A stretch of 64,000 bases of DNA, taken from positions 310,001-374,000 of the forward strand of contig NZ_JAIVLF010000003.1 of the NCBI RefSeq assembly GCF_020524485.1, in the 5' to 3' direction. The position numbers were made by a program, and so were the translations under genes. This document shows positions 52,404 to 60,062 of the stretch, one piece after another (positions within the stretch are counted from its first letter, which is position 1; each line of letters begins with the position of its first letter). Under the pieces are notes generated by a model, which saw only the letters and a program-made list of their open reading frames with translations, searched no databases and had not been told where the DNA came from. The stretch comes from Novosphingobium profundi. Lineage in GTDB: Bacteria; Pseudomonadota; Alphaproteobacteria; Sphingomonadales; Sphingomonadaceae.

Positions 52404-52820
52404 TCAGAACGGTCCGATCGGGTTGGGGCTCTCACTGGGGACTTCCATCATCACGTCCCAGTGCTCGACCACCATCGTGTTCTCGAGCCGGAAGATATCC
52501 ATGATCGCGTAGCCCGTATCACCCGGCCAGCGGCGCAGATGGTAATGCGCGATGACGTGATCGCCATCGGCAAAGATGCGCTTGATGTCATGGCACGGCT
52601 CGGGCGAATGGACCTTGGCCTCGCGCAGGAACTGCTTGAGCGGTTCGGTGCCCTGCCCCACCATCTGATTGTGCTGAATGTAGTCGGGCACGATGAACCG
52701 GTCGACCGCATCGGGATCGAGCGCGTCGAGTACCTCGCGGATCATCGTGCGTACGTGGTCGATGTTCGCCTGTTCCTGTGCGGTATAGACGCGCGTCTCG
52801 GGCTCTGTCGTCTGGTTCAA
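52404..52820 (-). CDS. SnoaL-like protein, first gene of five-gene operon
   Basis: 138-aa SnoaL-family protein with RFIVPDYIQHNQMVGQGTEPL, HLRRWPGDTGYAIMDIFRLE and MVVEHWDVMMEVP. The TTG at 52820 is chosen because GGGAGAGAGAGC precedes it and because any upstream start would put the operator at 52866 inside the gene. Paralogue of the proteins at 50169 and 50672. Confidence 0.77.
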   Translation of the reverse strand: MNQTTEPETRVYTAQEQANIDHVRTMIREVLDALDPDAVDRFIVPDYIQHNQMVGQGTEPLKQFLREAKVHSPEPCHDIKRIFADGDHVIAHYHLRRWPGDTGYAIMDIFRLENTMVVEHWDVMMEVPSESPNPIGPF

Positions 52821-52865
52821 GCTCTCTCTCCCTTCGCTGCATCGGGGCAGTCGTTGCGCGCAACC

Positions 52866-52879
52866 GTAACGCTCGTTAT
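52866..52879. promoter_or_regulatory. GTAACG-CT-CGTTAT operator, divergent promoter
   Basis: One mismatch from the perfect palindrome. It lies 46 bp from the start of the minus SnoaL-SDR-DUF3237-SnoaL-SnoaL operon and 54 bp from the plus SnoaL-like gene at 52933, in a 112-bp gap. Confidence 0.66.
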
Positions 52880-52932
52880 CAATATGCGCAAGGCGGAGCG
52901 ACACGCCATTTCGACGAGAGAGGACCTGCCCG

Positions 52933-53328
52933 ATGACCCGCGAGGACTACGACCGTTATGCCGCGGCCTTCAACGCGCGCGACTACGATGCCGTCTATGA
53001 CTTCTACGCGCCCGGCGCACACCTGACCTTCTTCGGCGTCGACCTCGCCACGCGCGAGGCGTTCCGTGATTTCTATGGCTTCCTGCACGACCACGTGGAG
53101 GAAACGCTGACCATCGAACGCTTCGCCGCCAGCGACGAACTCGTTGCCCTTGAAGGGGTGATCCGCATCGAGGCGCGCAAGGACCTGACTGCAGAAGCGC
53201 TCGCCGCACAGGGGCTCGAGCAGTTCTTCCCGATCCGCAAGGGCGAGGTCCAGGAACTTCGCCAGTACATCCATTACCACGTGACGGATGGCCAGTTCAC
53301 GGGCGTCTCTTGCGCGCTGATGGAGTGA
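52933..53328 (+). CDS. SnoaL/NTF2-like protein
   Basis: 131-aa protein: YDRYAAAFNARDYDAVYDFY, REAFRDFYGFLHDHVEETL, IHYHVTDGQFTGVSCALME. Similar in layout to the protein at 47705. GAGAGAGGACCTGCCC precedes the ATG. Single-gene plus unit facing the five-gene operon, sharing its operator. Confidence 0.74.
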   Translation: MTREDYDRYAAAFNARDYDAVYDFYAPGAHLTFFGVDLATREAFRDFYGFLHDHVEETLTIERFAASDELVALEGVIRIEARKDLTAEALAAQGLEQFFPIRKGEVQELRQYIHYHVTDGQFTGVSCALME

Positions 53329-53394
53329 GCCCCCGTCGATCCCGGTCGGCCCTCCATCGAGCGCACGCTTGAGCCCGGCAAGTCGCGCGCTAGC

Positions 53395-54867
53395 ATGGCG
53401 CCCATGATCCGTGTTCCTGCTGCGGCGCTCCTCGCCGCCACCTGCCTCAGCGCGCCCCTGTCCGCCCAAGCCCACGCGGCGCAATCCGAAGCGGCGCGCC
53501 CGTGGGAGGCGGCAGGTCCTGTGCAGAGCATCGTGCGCGGCGACGGCTCCACCGATCCGGCCGTGCGCGGTATCTGGCGCTCGCGCGGCTATGGCTGGGT
53601 GCTCAAGATCGACGCGGCTGGCGTCACCCGCTATCAGGAGGGCGCGACCTGCTATCGCCCGCCAGCGGCCAGCAATGCGCAAAGCGAGATGGACAGCGCG
53701 CGCTACCGCTATTTCCGCGCGCTTTCCGGCAGCAAGGCGGCGATCTTCCAGCTGCTGGAGGGGGACACCAACGTCGTCTTCGACCGCCTCCCCGCCTTGC
53801 CCGCAGCCTGCAGCGCGCCGACAGATCGCACGCCCGGCGCCGTAGCCACGGCCTTTCTCGACCATTTCGAACGCCACTACGCCTTTTTCGATAGGCACCC
53901 TCCCGGGTTTGCGGCGCGCCGCGCGGCGCTGCGTACGAAGATGCAGCCTGGCATGGACGAGGCCCAGCTTTGGGACGCGCTCGCCGCCTTCATGGAGGGG
54001 CTTTCGGACAGCCACACCAAGCTCCTGGGCGAAGTCGACGGGCAGCGCCGCCGCGTGCAGGACGGCCAGGGCGAGACTCTCCCGCGCATCCGTGCCCGCG
54101 AGGGTGGCGAACCCGCCTGGCTCGGCACGCTCATCGAGCAGACCACGGCAAAGCTGGGGGAGAGCGCGCACACGGCCGGAGGCGGGCGCATCGTATGGGG
54201 CGTGATCGACGGGCGCGTGGGTTATCTGCAGGTCTTCGTCATGGGCGGCTTCACCGAGCGCAGCGACTTTGCGACGCCGCAGTGGGCCGAGGCGGAAATG
54301 GCCGCGTTCAACGATGCACTCGATCAAGCCATGGCCAACTTTGCCGGGCTCGATGGGGTTATCGTCGATCTTTCCAACAACCGGGGCGGATGGGACCAGA
54401 TCGCAAAGGCCCTGCCTGCCCGCTTTCTCGACACGGCGCAGACTGGCTTCACCACACGCGCCCGCGGATCAGGGCTTGCCCCGTTCCCCCACACCATCAC
54501 GCCCGCCACGGGTACACGTTTTGCAGGTCCCGTCTACGTGATGACGAGCGATGTGACAGTGAGCGGCGGCGAGCTCGCCACGCTCGCCTTTCGCCAGAAC
54601 CCGCGCGTCACGCAGGTCGGCACCCGCACGCGCGGCGCGTTCTCCACACCTCTTGCCAAGCCGCTTCCCAACGGCTGGCTCCTCGAACTCGCGAACGAGA
54701 CCTTCGCCGCGCCCGATGGCACGGTCTACGAGGAAACCGGCCTTGCCCCGCAGATCGAACTGGAGATCTACCCCGGAGACGCCCCCGTTGCCGGCCACTG
54801 GAACGCGGTCGAGACGGTTGCCGCGATGGTGCCCCGCGCCGAGGCTCGCAGCACTCAGCCCCGGTAG
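53395..54867 (+). CDS. S41-family peptidase-like secreted protein
   Basis: 490-aa protein with a signal peptide (PAAALLAATCLSAPLSAQAHA) and a C-terminal S41 catalytic core: GVIVDLSNNRGG, VYVMTSDVTVSGGELATLAF with the nucleophile Ser before GGE, and GTRTRGAFS. The PDZ domain seen in Ctp proteases is not obvious. It resembles the tricorn/retinoid-binding-like S41 group rather than processing protease CtpA. ATG at 53395 or 53404. It ends 13 bp inside the convergent flavoprotein gene and has no clear link to aromatic catabolism. Confidence 0.78.
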   Translation: MAPMIRVPAAALLAATCLSAPLSAQAHAAQSEAARPWEAAGPVQSIVRGDGSTDPAVRGIWRSRGYGWVLKIDAAGVTRYQEGATCYRPPAASNAQSEMDSARYRYFRALSGSKAAIFQLLEGDTNVVFDRLPALPAACSAPTDRTPGAVATAFLDHFERHYAFFDRHPPGFAARRAALRTKMQPGMDEAQLWDALAAFMEGLSDSHTKLLGEVDGQRRRVQDGQGETLPRIRAREGGEPAWLGTLIEQTTAKLGESAHTAGGGRIVWGVIDGRVGYLQVFVMGGFTERSDFATPQWAEAEMAAFNDALDQAMANFAGLDGVIVDLSNNRGGWDQIAKALPARFLDTAQTGFTTRARGSGLAPFPHTITPATGTRFAGPVYVMTSDVTVSGGELATLAFRQNPRVTQVGTRTRGAFSTPLAKPLPNGWLLELANETFAAPDGTVYEETGLAPQIELEIYPGDAPVAGHWNAVETVAAMVPRAEARSTQPR

Positions 54868-56414
54868 CGCGCGGGCCAGATCCCCTGCTTGCCCGGCGCC
54901 AGAATGCCATGGGGATCAAGCGCATCCTTGAGAACGCCGTTGAGGCGTCCCATCGCACCCATCCCGGAGGCGTCCGCGCCGTAGTTCTGCGTGGCCGCCA
55001 CCGTGTCCATGGCATCGATATGGGTGCGGTACTCGCCATACCCCTCTTTCGCCGCGTCCGCGATCAGCGTGTCCATCAGCTGGGGCACGGCGCGCGCCAT
55101 CTGCGCGTTGTCGCGGTCGTAGAGGATCTCGTTGATGTTGATAATCGCCCGCGCGCCTACCGAGAAGGCACCGTAATAGTCGATCCCCGCCGCCTCGAAG
55201 CGGGCTCGCGTGCTTTCGAACTGCGCCTGCGCGCGCGCACCGTCCGCGGGCAGGATCGGCGAGAAACCCAGGTGCCCGCCGCGCCCACCATACCAGTCGA
55301 TCATGGCCATGTCGCGAGTGGAGGGAATGCCGGCATGGCTCGCGCCGAAGTCGTCGCCCTGGCGCCACATACGGGGCTCGGGCCGCTGCCCAAGCTGCGC
55401 CGCAAGCGCATCGGCAACGACCTCGAACTTGGCCCGGATCACCTTTTCGGGACCATAGAAATTGAGCTGCGAATTCCACCAGCCGATGCCCAGCTGGCTG
55501 CGGATGCCTGCGCCCACGTCCTCGGGCAGAAGGCCCTCGCCCTCGTACCACTGCGCGCGAGGCCCCACGAACGAGGCAATGCCCACGTAACTCACCCAGG
55601 CCGGGTCGTGATCGATCAGGCCGCGCTGACGCAGCGGGTAGAGCGCATCGACTCCGCGTGCGAGATCGCTGGCGTCGGGCAGCGCATAGTCCACGGACAG
55701 TGTCGCCTCGGGCGCGGGCATGAGCCACAGGCCAAGGCGCGTCACGATCCCGAAGTTCGACTGGCAGAACATCTGGTCCCAAGCCGGGCCGTACGTGTCG
55801 CGCGAAAGGTGCCAGGTCGCCGAGCCTTCCATCGCGCCGGTTCCCGTGCGCACCAGCGATCCGTCGGGGAGCATTACCTCCAGACCGCAGATCTGCGCGC
55901 CGTGATCGCCGTAAGGCTGCGGCCCCTTGCCGCGTTCGAGCGCATTGCCCGCTACGCTTCCCCAGGCATTGCCCGGGACCGAGAGCCAGAGCGGATGCCC
56001 GCGCCTGGCGAGTTCATCGTAGAGATCGTAGAAGCCCACCCCCGGCTCGACCACGCAGACGCCGCGCTTCGCGTCGATCTCGTGAATGCGCCTAAGCCCG
56101 GAAAGGTCCACCACCACGGCGCCCGCCTGGACCGGCGCGGCCCCGCCATAGCCGAAGTTCTTGCCGCGCGAGATCGGCCAGAGCGGGACCTTGTGCGCGT
56201 TGGCGGCCAGCACCACCTCGCGCAGTTCCTCGACCGAGCGCGGCGCCACCGCGCCCGAAGGCTCATGGCGCGCAAGATCGAAGCCCATCTGATCGCTGTA
56301 GGCCTGCCGGTCGTCCTCGCCCGTATGGACGCGATCGGAACCGATGGCCTGCGCAACCATTTTCAGGAACGCAGCGACGTCGTCCCTATTTACATTCACT
56401 CGGCTGTACTGCAC
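54855..56414 (-). CDS. VAO/PCMH-type flavoprotein, second copy
   Basis: 519-aa paralogue of the enzyme at 30421: VPLWPISRGKNFGYGG, PGVGFYDLYDEL, GNAWGSVAGNALERG, YGGRGGHLGFSPILP and the phenolate-binding GYGEYRTH. No cytochrome gene is beside it, so it may act as an oxidase (vanillyl-alcohol/eugenol oxidase type) or borrow the cytochrome at 31974. The GTG at 56414 is preferred since GAGGAG lies about 10 bp upstream; an ATG at 56432 has GGAGGG too close. It is divergent from the MarR gene at 56502. Confidence 0.84.
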   Translation of the reverse strand: MQYSRVNVNRDDVAAFLKMVAQAIGSDRVHTGEDDRQAYSDQMGFDLARHEPSGAVAPRSVEELREVVLAANAHKVPLWPISRGKNFGYGGAAPVQAGAVVVDLSGLRRIHEIDAKRGVCVVEPGVGFYDLYDELARRGHPLWLSVPGNAWGSVAGNALERGKGPQPYGDHGAQICGLEVMLPDGSLVRTGTGAMEGSATWHLSRDTYGPAWDQMFCQSNFGIVTRLGLWLMPAPEATLSVDYALPDASDLARGVDALYPLRQRGLIDHDPAWVSYVGIASFVGPRAQWYEGEGLLPEDVGAGIRSQLGIGWWNSQLNFYGPEKVIRAKFEVVADALAAQLGQRPEPRMWRQGDDFGASHAGIPSTRDMAMIDWYGGRGGHLGFSPILPADGARAQAQFESTRARFEAAGIDYYGAFSVGARAIININEILYDRDNAQMARAVPQLMDTLIADAAKEGYGEYRTHIDAMDTVAATQNYGADASGMGAMGRLNGVLKDALDPHGILAPGKQGIWPARYRG

Positions 56415-56446
56415 GGAAATTTCACTCCTCATCCCTCCGGCGATAA

Positions 56447-56460
56447 GTAACATTCGTGAT
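56447..56460. promoter_or_regulatory. Degenerate GTAACA-TT-CGTGAT operator
   Basis: Three mismatches from the perfect palindrome, placed between the second flavoprotein gene (minus) and the MarR gene (plus). TTGACA at 56465-56470 is a possible -35 box. A weak site next to the regulator gene would suit autoregulation. Confidence 0.45.
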
Positions 56461-56501
56461 TATCTTGACAACCGACAAAGCTCCTGCCCAAATGTCCGCC
56501 A

Positions 56502-57053
56502 ATGGCTGACACCGATCAGGAATCCTTGGGAGATGGAACTGACGCCGCCGCGCTGGAGGCGATGGAAACATCGAGCCCGCACGCGGAGATCCTTCACCGC
56601 CTGCTCAAGCTGTCGAACCGGTTGATGACCCCGTTCTCGGTCAATCTGGAGCACCAGTACAAGATCAGCATCAACGAGTTCCGCATGCTGATGCTGATCG
56701 GGCGCTACCCACATTCGGCCAGCCACGAACTGGCCGAACGTACCGGCGTCAACGCGATGAGCGTCTCGCGCGCGGTCTCTGCTCTGGAAAAACATGGCCG
56801 CGTCAAGGTTGAGCGGGACGAGACGAATCGCCGTCGCAAGCGGCTTACACTGACCGAGGAAGGCCATCGCCTCTATACGATCATGCGCCCGCAGACCGAG
56901 CGCGTGGCCGACTATCTCCTCTCCGATCTCAAGCCCCACGAAGTGGCCATGTTCGACCACATCCTGAGCACGCTGATCACGACCCTGGAAGCCACCGACG
57001 CGCAAGGGCAATCGCTCTTCCTCGAACGCACCCGCCCCGCCGACGAGGCCTGA
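56502..57053 (+). CDS. MarR-family transcriptional regulator
   Basis: 183-aa MarR protein with a long acidic N-terminal tail, then FRMLMLIGRYPHSASHELAE, recognition helix GVNAMSVSRAVSALEKHGRV and the wing DETNRRRKRLTLT. It lies inside the block that carries the GTAACG-N2-CGTTAC palindromes and next to two of them (56447 and 57184), so it is the best candidate for the regulator of that whole set. That link is inferred from position only. Confidence 0.85.
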   Translation: MADTDQESLGDGTDAAALEAMETSSPHAEILHRLLKLSNRLMTPFSVNLEHQYKISINEFRMLMLIGRYPHSASHELAERTGVNAMSVSRAVSALEKHGRVKVERDETNRRRKRLTLTEEGHRLYTIMRPQTERVADYLLSDLKPHEVAMFDHILSTLITTLEATDAQGQSLFLERTRPADEA

Positions 57054-57183
57054 TCGCCGGGCCGCACAAGGCCCCTTCCTGGCCGGCGGCTTGCCCCCTC
57101 CATACCACCCTACACCATTCGTTTCCGCGCCATCGCGGCCGCGAAGGGTGCACGTGCGCCTTGCCTCGTTGGCTACACATACT

Positions 57184-57197
57184 ATAACATTCGTTAT
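57184..57197. promoter_or_regulatory. ATAACA-TT-CGTTAT operator upstream of MFS exporter
   Basis: A member of the operator family (three mismatches from the perfect site; the outer arms ATAA/TTAT pair) 49 bp upstream of the exporter start, in the 192-bp gap after the MarR gene. The rest of the gap is GC-rich and shows nothing else clear. Confidence 0.55.
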
Positions 57198-57245
57198 TAT
57201 GATGACCGACGCGCGCATGCACCGACCGGCCAGGACGATGGCCAC

Positions 57246-58481
57246 ATGACCTCCACCACCCCCCAGAGCCCAGCCGCCCCGGCGAGCGGCAAACCCACGC
57301 TCGGCTTCGGCATCGCGCTGGGCTTCCTCTCCGCCCTCGGCCCCTTCGCCATCGACCTCTATCTGCCGGCCATGCCGGAGATGGCGGGCGCGCTGCAGGG
57401 CAATGAGAACGCGGTGCAGCGCACGCTCTCGGCCTTCTTCTTCGGCCTTGCCTTCGCGCAAATACCGATCGGCGCGCTGGCGGATCGCTTCGGGCGCCGC
57501 ACGCCTCTCATCTTCGGCCTTGCGCTCTTCATCCTCGCCTCGTTCGCCTGTAGCCTCGCGACCAGCCTGGACCAGCTCGTGGCGCTGCGCTTCGTACAGG
57601 GCATGGGCGCCTGTGCGGGCACCAGCAGCGCGCGCGCGATCATCCGTGACCTGCACCGGGGCCACCACGCGGCACGGCTCATGGCCTTCACCTTCCTCAT
57701 CATAGGCATCTCGCCCATGCTGGCACCGCTCCTGGGCAGCGGCCTCCTCCAGTTCGTGTCCTGGCGCGGGCTCTTCGTGATCCTCTCGGGCGCAGGCCTG
57801 CTGGCCGCGATCTGCGTCGTCCTGTTCCTCCCCGAGACACTGGCGCCCGAAAACCGCGCGCCCGACTGGAGCGGGCTCCCCCGCGCCTTCGCCGCGCTGC
57901 TTGGCAACGGGCGGTTCGTTGGCTGGGCCGTGGTCGCGGGTCTTGCCACCACGGTCCCCTTCGCCTTCGTGACGGCCGCTCCCTTTGTCTACTCGGGCGT
58001 CTATGGCCTTGCTCCTGTCTGGTTCAGCGTGCTGCTCGCGGTGAACGCGGGCATGTCGATTGTCGCAACCCAGATTGCCCCGCATCTGCTCAAGCGCCTG
58101 GGGGCCAGCCGCCTGGCCCTGCGCGCCGCCTTGGGGGCTCTTGCCATCACCGCCACGCTTGGACTTGCTTCGGCGCTTCTGCCTGGCAGCGTGCCGCTCG
58201 CCGGGTTCCAGATCTTCTCCGTCCTGCTTTTCATGATCGCGGGCCTGGTGCTGACCCCGGCGGCGACGAGCGCGCTCGATTCGGTGCGCGAAGGTATTGG
58301 CGCGGCGGCCGGGCTCCTGGGTACGATCCAGCTCGCCGTCACCGCCCTCGCCAGCGCGGCGGTCACCCTCTGGCCGCCGGTATCGCTCCAGCCGCTGACG
58401 GTGGTCCTCGGGTCCGCATTCGCGCTGATGCTGGTGATCGTCCTTGCCATTTCGCGCAGCGCCGCCCCCGAGCAGGCCTGA
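57246..58481 (+). CDS. MFS exporter, Bcr/CflA family
   Basis: 411-aa, 12-segment transporter. FAIDLYLPAMPEMAGAL in helix 1 is the Bcr/CflA signature, and GALADRFGRRTPLIFG and VQGMGACAGTSSARAIIRD follow. These proteins export drugs or metabolites by H+ antiport. In this regulon it may relieve stress from aromatic intermediates. No ribosome site stronger than the family-usual one is seen before the ATG. Confidence 0.85.
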   Translation: MTSTTPQSPAAPASGKPTLGFGIALGFLSALGPFAIDLYLPAMPEMAGALQGNENAVQRTLSAFFFGLAFAQIPIGALADRFGRRTPLIFGLALFILASFACSLATSLDQLVALRFVQGMGACAGTSSARAIIRDLHRGHHAARLMAFTFLIIGISPMLAPLLGSGLLQFVSWRGLFVILSGAGLLAAICVVLFLPETLAPENRAPDWSGLPRAFAALLGNGRFVGWAVVAGLATTVPFAFVTAAPFVYSGVYGLAPVWFSVLLAVNAGMSIVATQIAPHLLKRLGASRLALRAALGALAITATLGLASALLPGSVPLAGFQIFSVLLFMIAGLVLTPAATSALDSVREGIGAAAGLLGTIQLAVTALASAAVTLWPPVSLQPLTVVLGSAFALMLVIVLAISRSAAPEQA

Positions 58482-58511
58482 CACCAAACCCCGACACAAA
58501 AGAGGAATTCC

Positions 58512-58898
58512 ATGTTCACCCACGTCTATTTCGGCAGCAACGACCTTGCCAAGTCCAAGGCGTTCTATGACGCGGCGCTGGGCGCGCTGGGCTACGGGGC
58601 CCAGCCCTTCAGCGACATCGGCTATGTCTACCCCTCCGAGGGCGGCGCGCTCGTGATCGCCCCGCCCGCCGACGGACAGCCCGCCACCTTTGCCAATGGC
58701 CACACGCTGGGCCTGGGTGCCGCAAACTACGACGCGGTCGATGCCTTCCACGCCGCCGGGATCGCGGCCGGGGGAAGCAGCGAGGGCGCCCCCGGCTTTC
58801 GCCCCAATTCGCCGGGCAACATGTACGGCGCGTACCTGCGCGATCCGGATGGCAACAAGATCTGCGCCTACGCCCCCAATGTGGGCCCGCGCGACTGA
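58512..58898 (+). CDS. VOC/glyoxalase-fold protein
   Basis: 128-aa vicinal-oxygen-chelate protein: MFTHVYFGSNDLAKSKAFYD, AANYDAVDAFHAAGIAAGG, MYGAYLRDPDGNKICAY. One domain, the size of lactoylglutathione-lyase-like members. AGAGGAATTCC precedes the ATG and it lies 30 bp after the exporter. Substrate unknown; glutathione-linked chemistry is possible given the many GSTs in the window. Confidence 0.8.
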   Translation: MFTHVYFGSNDLAKSKAFYDAALGALGYGAQPFSDIGYVYPSEGGALVIAPPADGQPATFANGHTLGLGAANYDAVDAFHAAGIAAGGSSEGAPGFRPNSPGNMYGAYLRDPDGNKICAYAPNVGPRD

Positions 58899-58954
58899 CG
58901 GGACGCGTCCCACGACGCACGGTGACGGTTTCGCTTGATCGTGGCTTCCGATAT

Positions 58955-58971
58955 TGTATCCTGAGGATACA
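58955..58971. promoter_or_regulatory. TGTATCC-TGA-GGATACA operator at FerB-like promoter
   Basis: Perfect 7-bp arms with a 3-bp centre, 44 bp upstream of the hydratase/lyase start. TTGATC at 58935-58940 with a -10 around 58958 places the operator over the -10 box. Two further copies at 62275 and 62800. Confidence 0.75.
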
Positions 58972-59015
58972 TAAAACGTCAGGCCGGGAGAGCCTGCAAG
59001 GAAAGGAAGACAAGG

Positions 59016-59858
59016 ATGAGTGAAGAGCAAGCCGATACCGTCACCTACACGGTCGAGAACGGCGTCGCCTGGGTCTATTTCTCGCGTCCGGCCAAGCGCA
59101 ACGCGATGAGCCCCAAGCTCAACCGCCGCATGATGGAAGTGCTCGACGAACTGGAGTTCCGCGACGACGTGGGCGCTCTCGTGCTCGGCGGCGAAGGCAC
59201 GGCCTGGTCGGCGGGCATGGACCTCAAGGAATACTTCCGTGAGACCGAGGCCAACGGCCTTCGCGGCGTGCGCAAGTCGCAGTCGGAAAGCTACGGCTGG
59301 TTCCGCCGCCTGCGCTGGTACCAGAAGCCCACCATCGCGATGGTCAACGGCTGGTGCTTTGGCGGCGGCTTTGGTCCGCTCTTCGCCTGCGACCTCGCGA
59401 TCTGTTCGGACGATGCCAAGTTCGGCCTCTCCGAGATCAACTGGGGCATCCTGCCCGGCGGCGGCGTGACGAAGGTCGTGGTCGACCTGCTGCCGATGCG
59501 TGACGCCATGTGGCTGACGCTGACCGGCGACCTCATCGACGGCAAGCAGGCAAGCGCGATGCGCCTCGTCAACGAGAGCGTGCCCGCCGACCAGCTCAAG
59601 GCCCGCACCTCCGAGATCGCCAACATGATGCTGGAGAAGAATCCGGTCACGCTCAAGTTCGCCAAGGACGCCGTGCGCCGCGTGGGCATGATGACCTACG
59701 ACGAGGCCGAGGACTACCTCGTGCGCATGCAGGAAGCCTGCAACTTCCACGACAAGACCGAGGGCCGCAAGGAAGGCATCCGCCAGTTCATCGACGAAAA
59801 GAGCTACAAGCCGGGCCTGGGCGCCTACGACAAGGACCGCGCCAAGGCCGACAGCTGA
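59016..59858 (+). CDS. ferB: Feruloyl-CoA hydratase/lyase (FerB/Ech type)
   Basis: 280-aa crotonase-fold enzyme. Oxyanion-hole segments GGEGTAWSAGMDLKEYF and NGWCFGGGFGPLFACDLA, the catalytic Glu in GLSEINWGILPGGG and the C-terminal FHDKTEGRKEGIRQFIDEKS with KPGLGAY are the signature of p-hydroxycinnamoyl-CoA hydratase/lyases. It adds water to feruloyl-CoA and splits off acetyl-CoA to give vanillin. AAGGAAAGGAAGACAAGG precedes the ATG. Unlike SYK-6, where ferB and ferA are joined, here they are convergent and separated by a repeat element. Confidence 0.9.
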   Translation: MSEEQADTVTYTVENGVAWVYFSRPAKRNAMSPKLNRRMMEVLDELEFRDDVGALVLGGEGTAWSAGMDLKEYFRETEANGLRGVRKSQSESYGWFRRLRWYQKPTIAMVNGWCFGGGFGPLFACDLAICSDDAKFGLSEINWGILPGGGVTKVVVDLLPMRDAMWLTLTGDLIDGKQASAMRLVNESVPADQLKARTSEIANMMLEKNPVTLKFAKDAVRRVGMMTYDEAEDYLVRMQEACNFHDKTEGRKEGIRQFIDEKSYKPGLGAYDKDRAKADS

Positions 59859-59877
59859 CGCTCTCCTGAATTAAAGG

Positions 59878-59912
59878 AAAAGCCGCTTTCCCATTGGGAA
59901 GGCGGCTTTTTT
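59878..59912 (+). terminator. Rho-independent terminator after FerB-like gene
   Basis: AAAAGCCGCTTTCCC and GGGAAGGCGGCTTTT pair over 15 positions with one wobble, loop ATT, followed by TT. It lies 20 bp after the hydratase/lyase stop. Confidence 0.9.
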
Positions 59913-59938
59913 CGTGTGTAGGCAAGAAGAAGAGATTC

Positions 59939-60050
59939 AAGGGGCCATCGCCCCTTGACCCCCAAATGGGCAACCTCACCTGTCGCAGCCACCGCAGCGC
60001 GCGAAAGGTGAGGTCGACAGTTCGGGGAGCCCGAGGGCGATGGCCCTCGG
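59939..60050. repeat. Nested-palindrome intergenic element, copy 3
   Basis: AAGGGGC-CATC-GCCCCTT at 59939-59956 and CCGAGGGC-GATG-GCCCTCGG at 60031-60050, same order as copy 1. The internal arms are CAACCTCACC and GGTGAGGTCG. It lies between the convergent FerB-like and FerA-like genes, just after a conventional terminator. Confidence 0.86.
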
Positions 60051-60062
60051 AATCTACTTTGC

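Noticed and set aside
53970..56450. 826-codon plus-strand frame over the S41 peptidase end and second flavoprotein
   Set aside because: Shadow frame; both overlapped genes show catalytic motifs in their own frames.
56460..59750. 1096-codon minus-strand frame across the MarR, exporter, VOC and FerB-like genes
   Set aside because: It runs antisense through four well-supported genes and their operators and has no domain.
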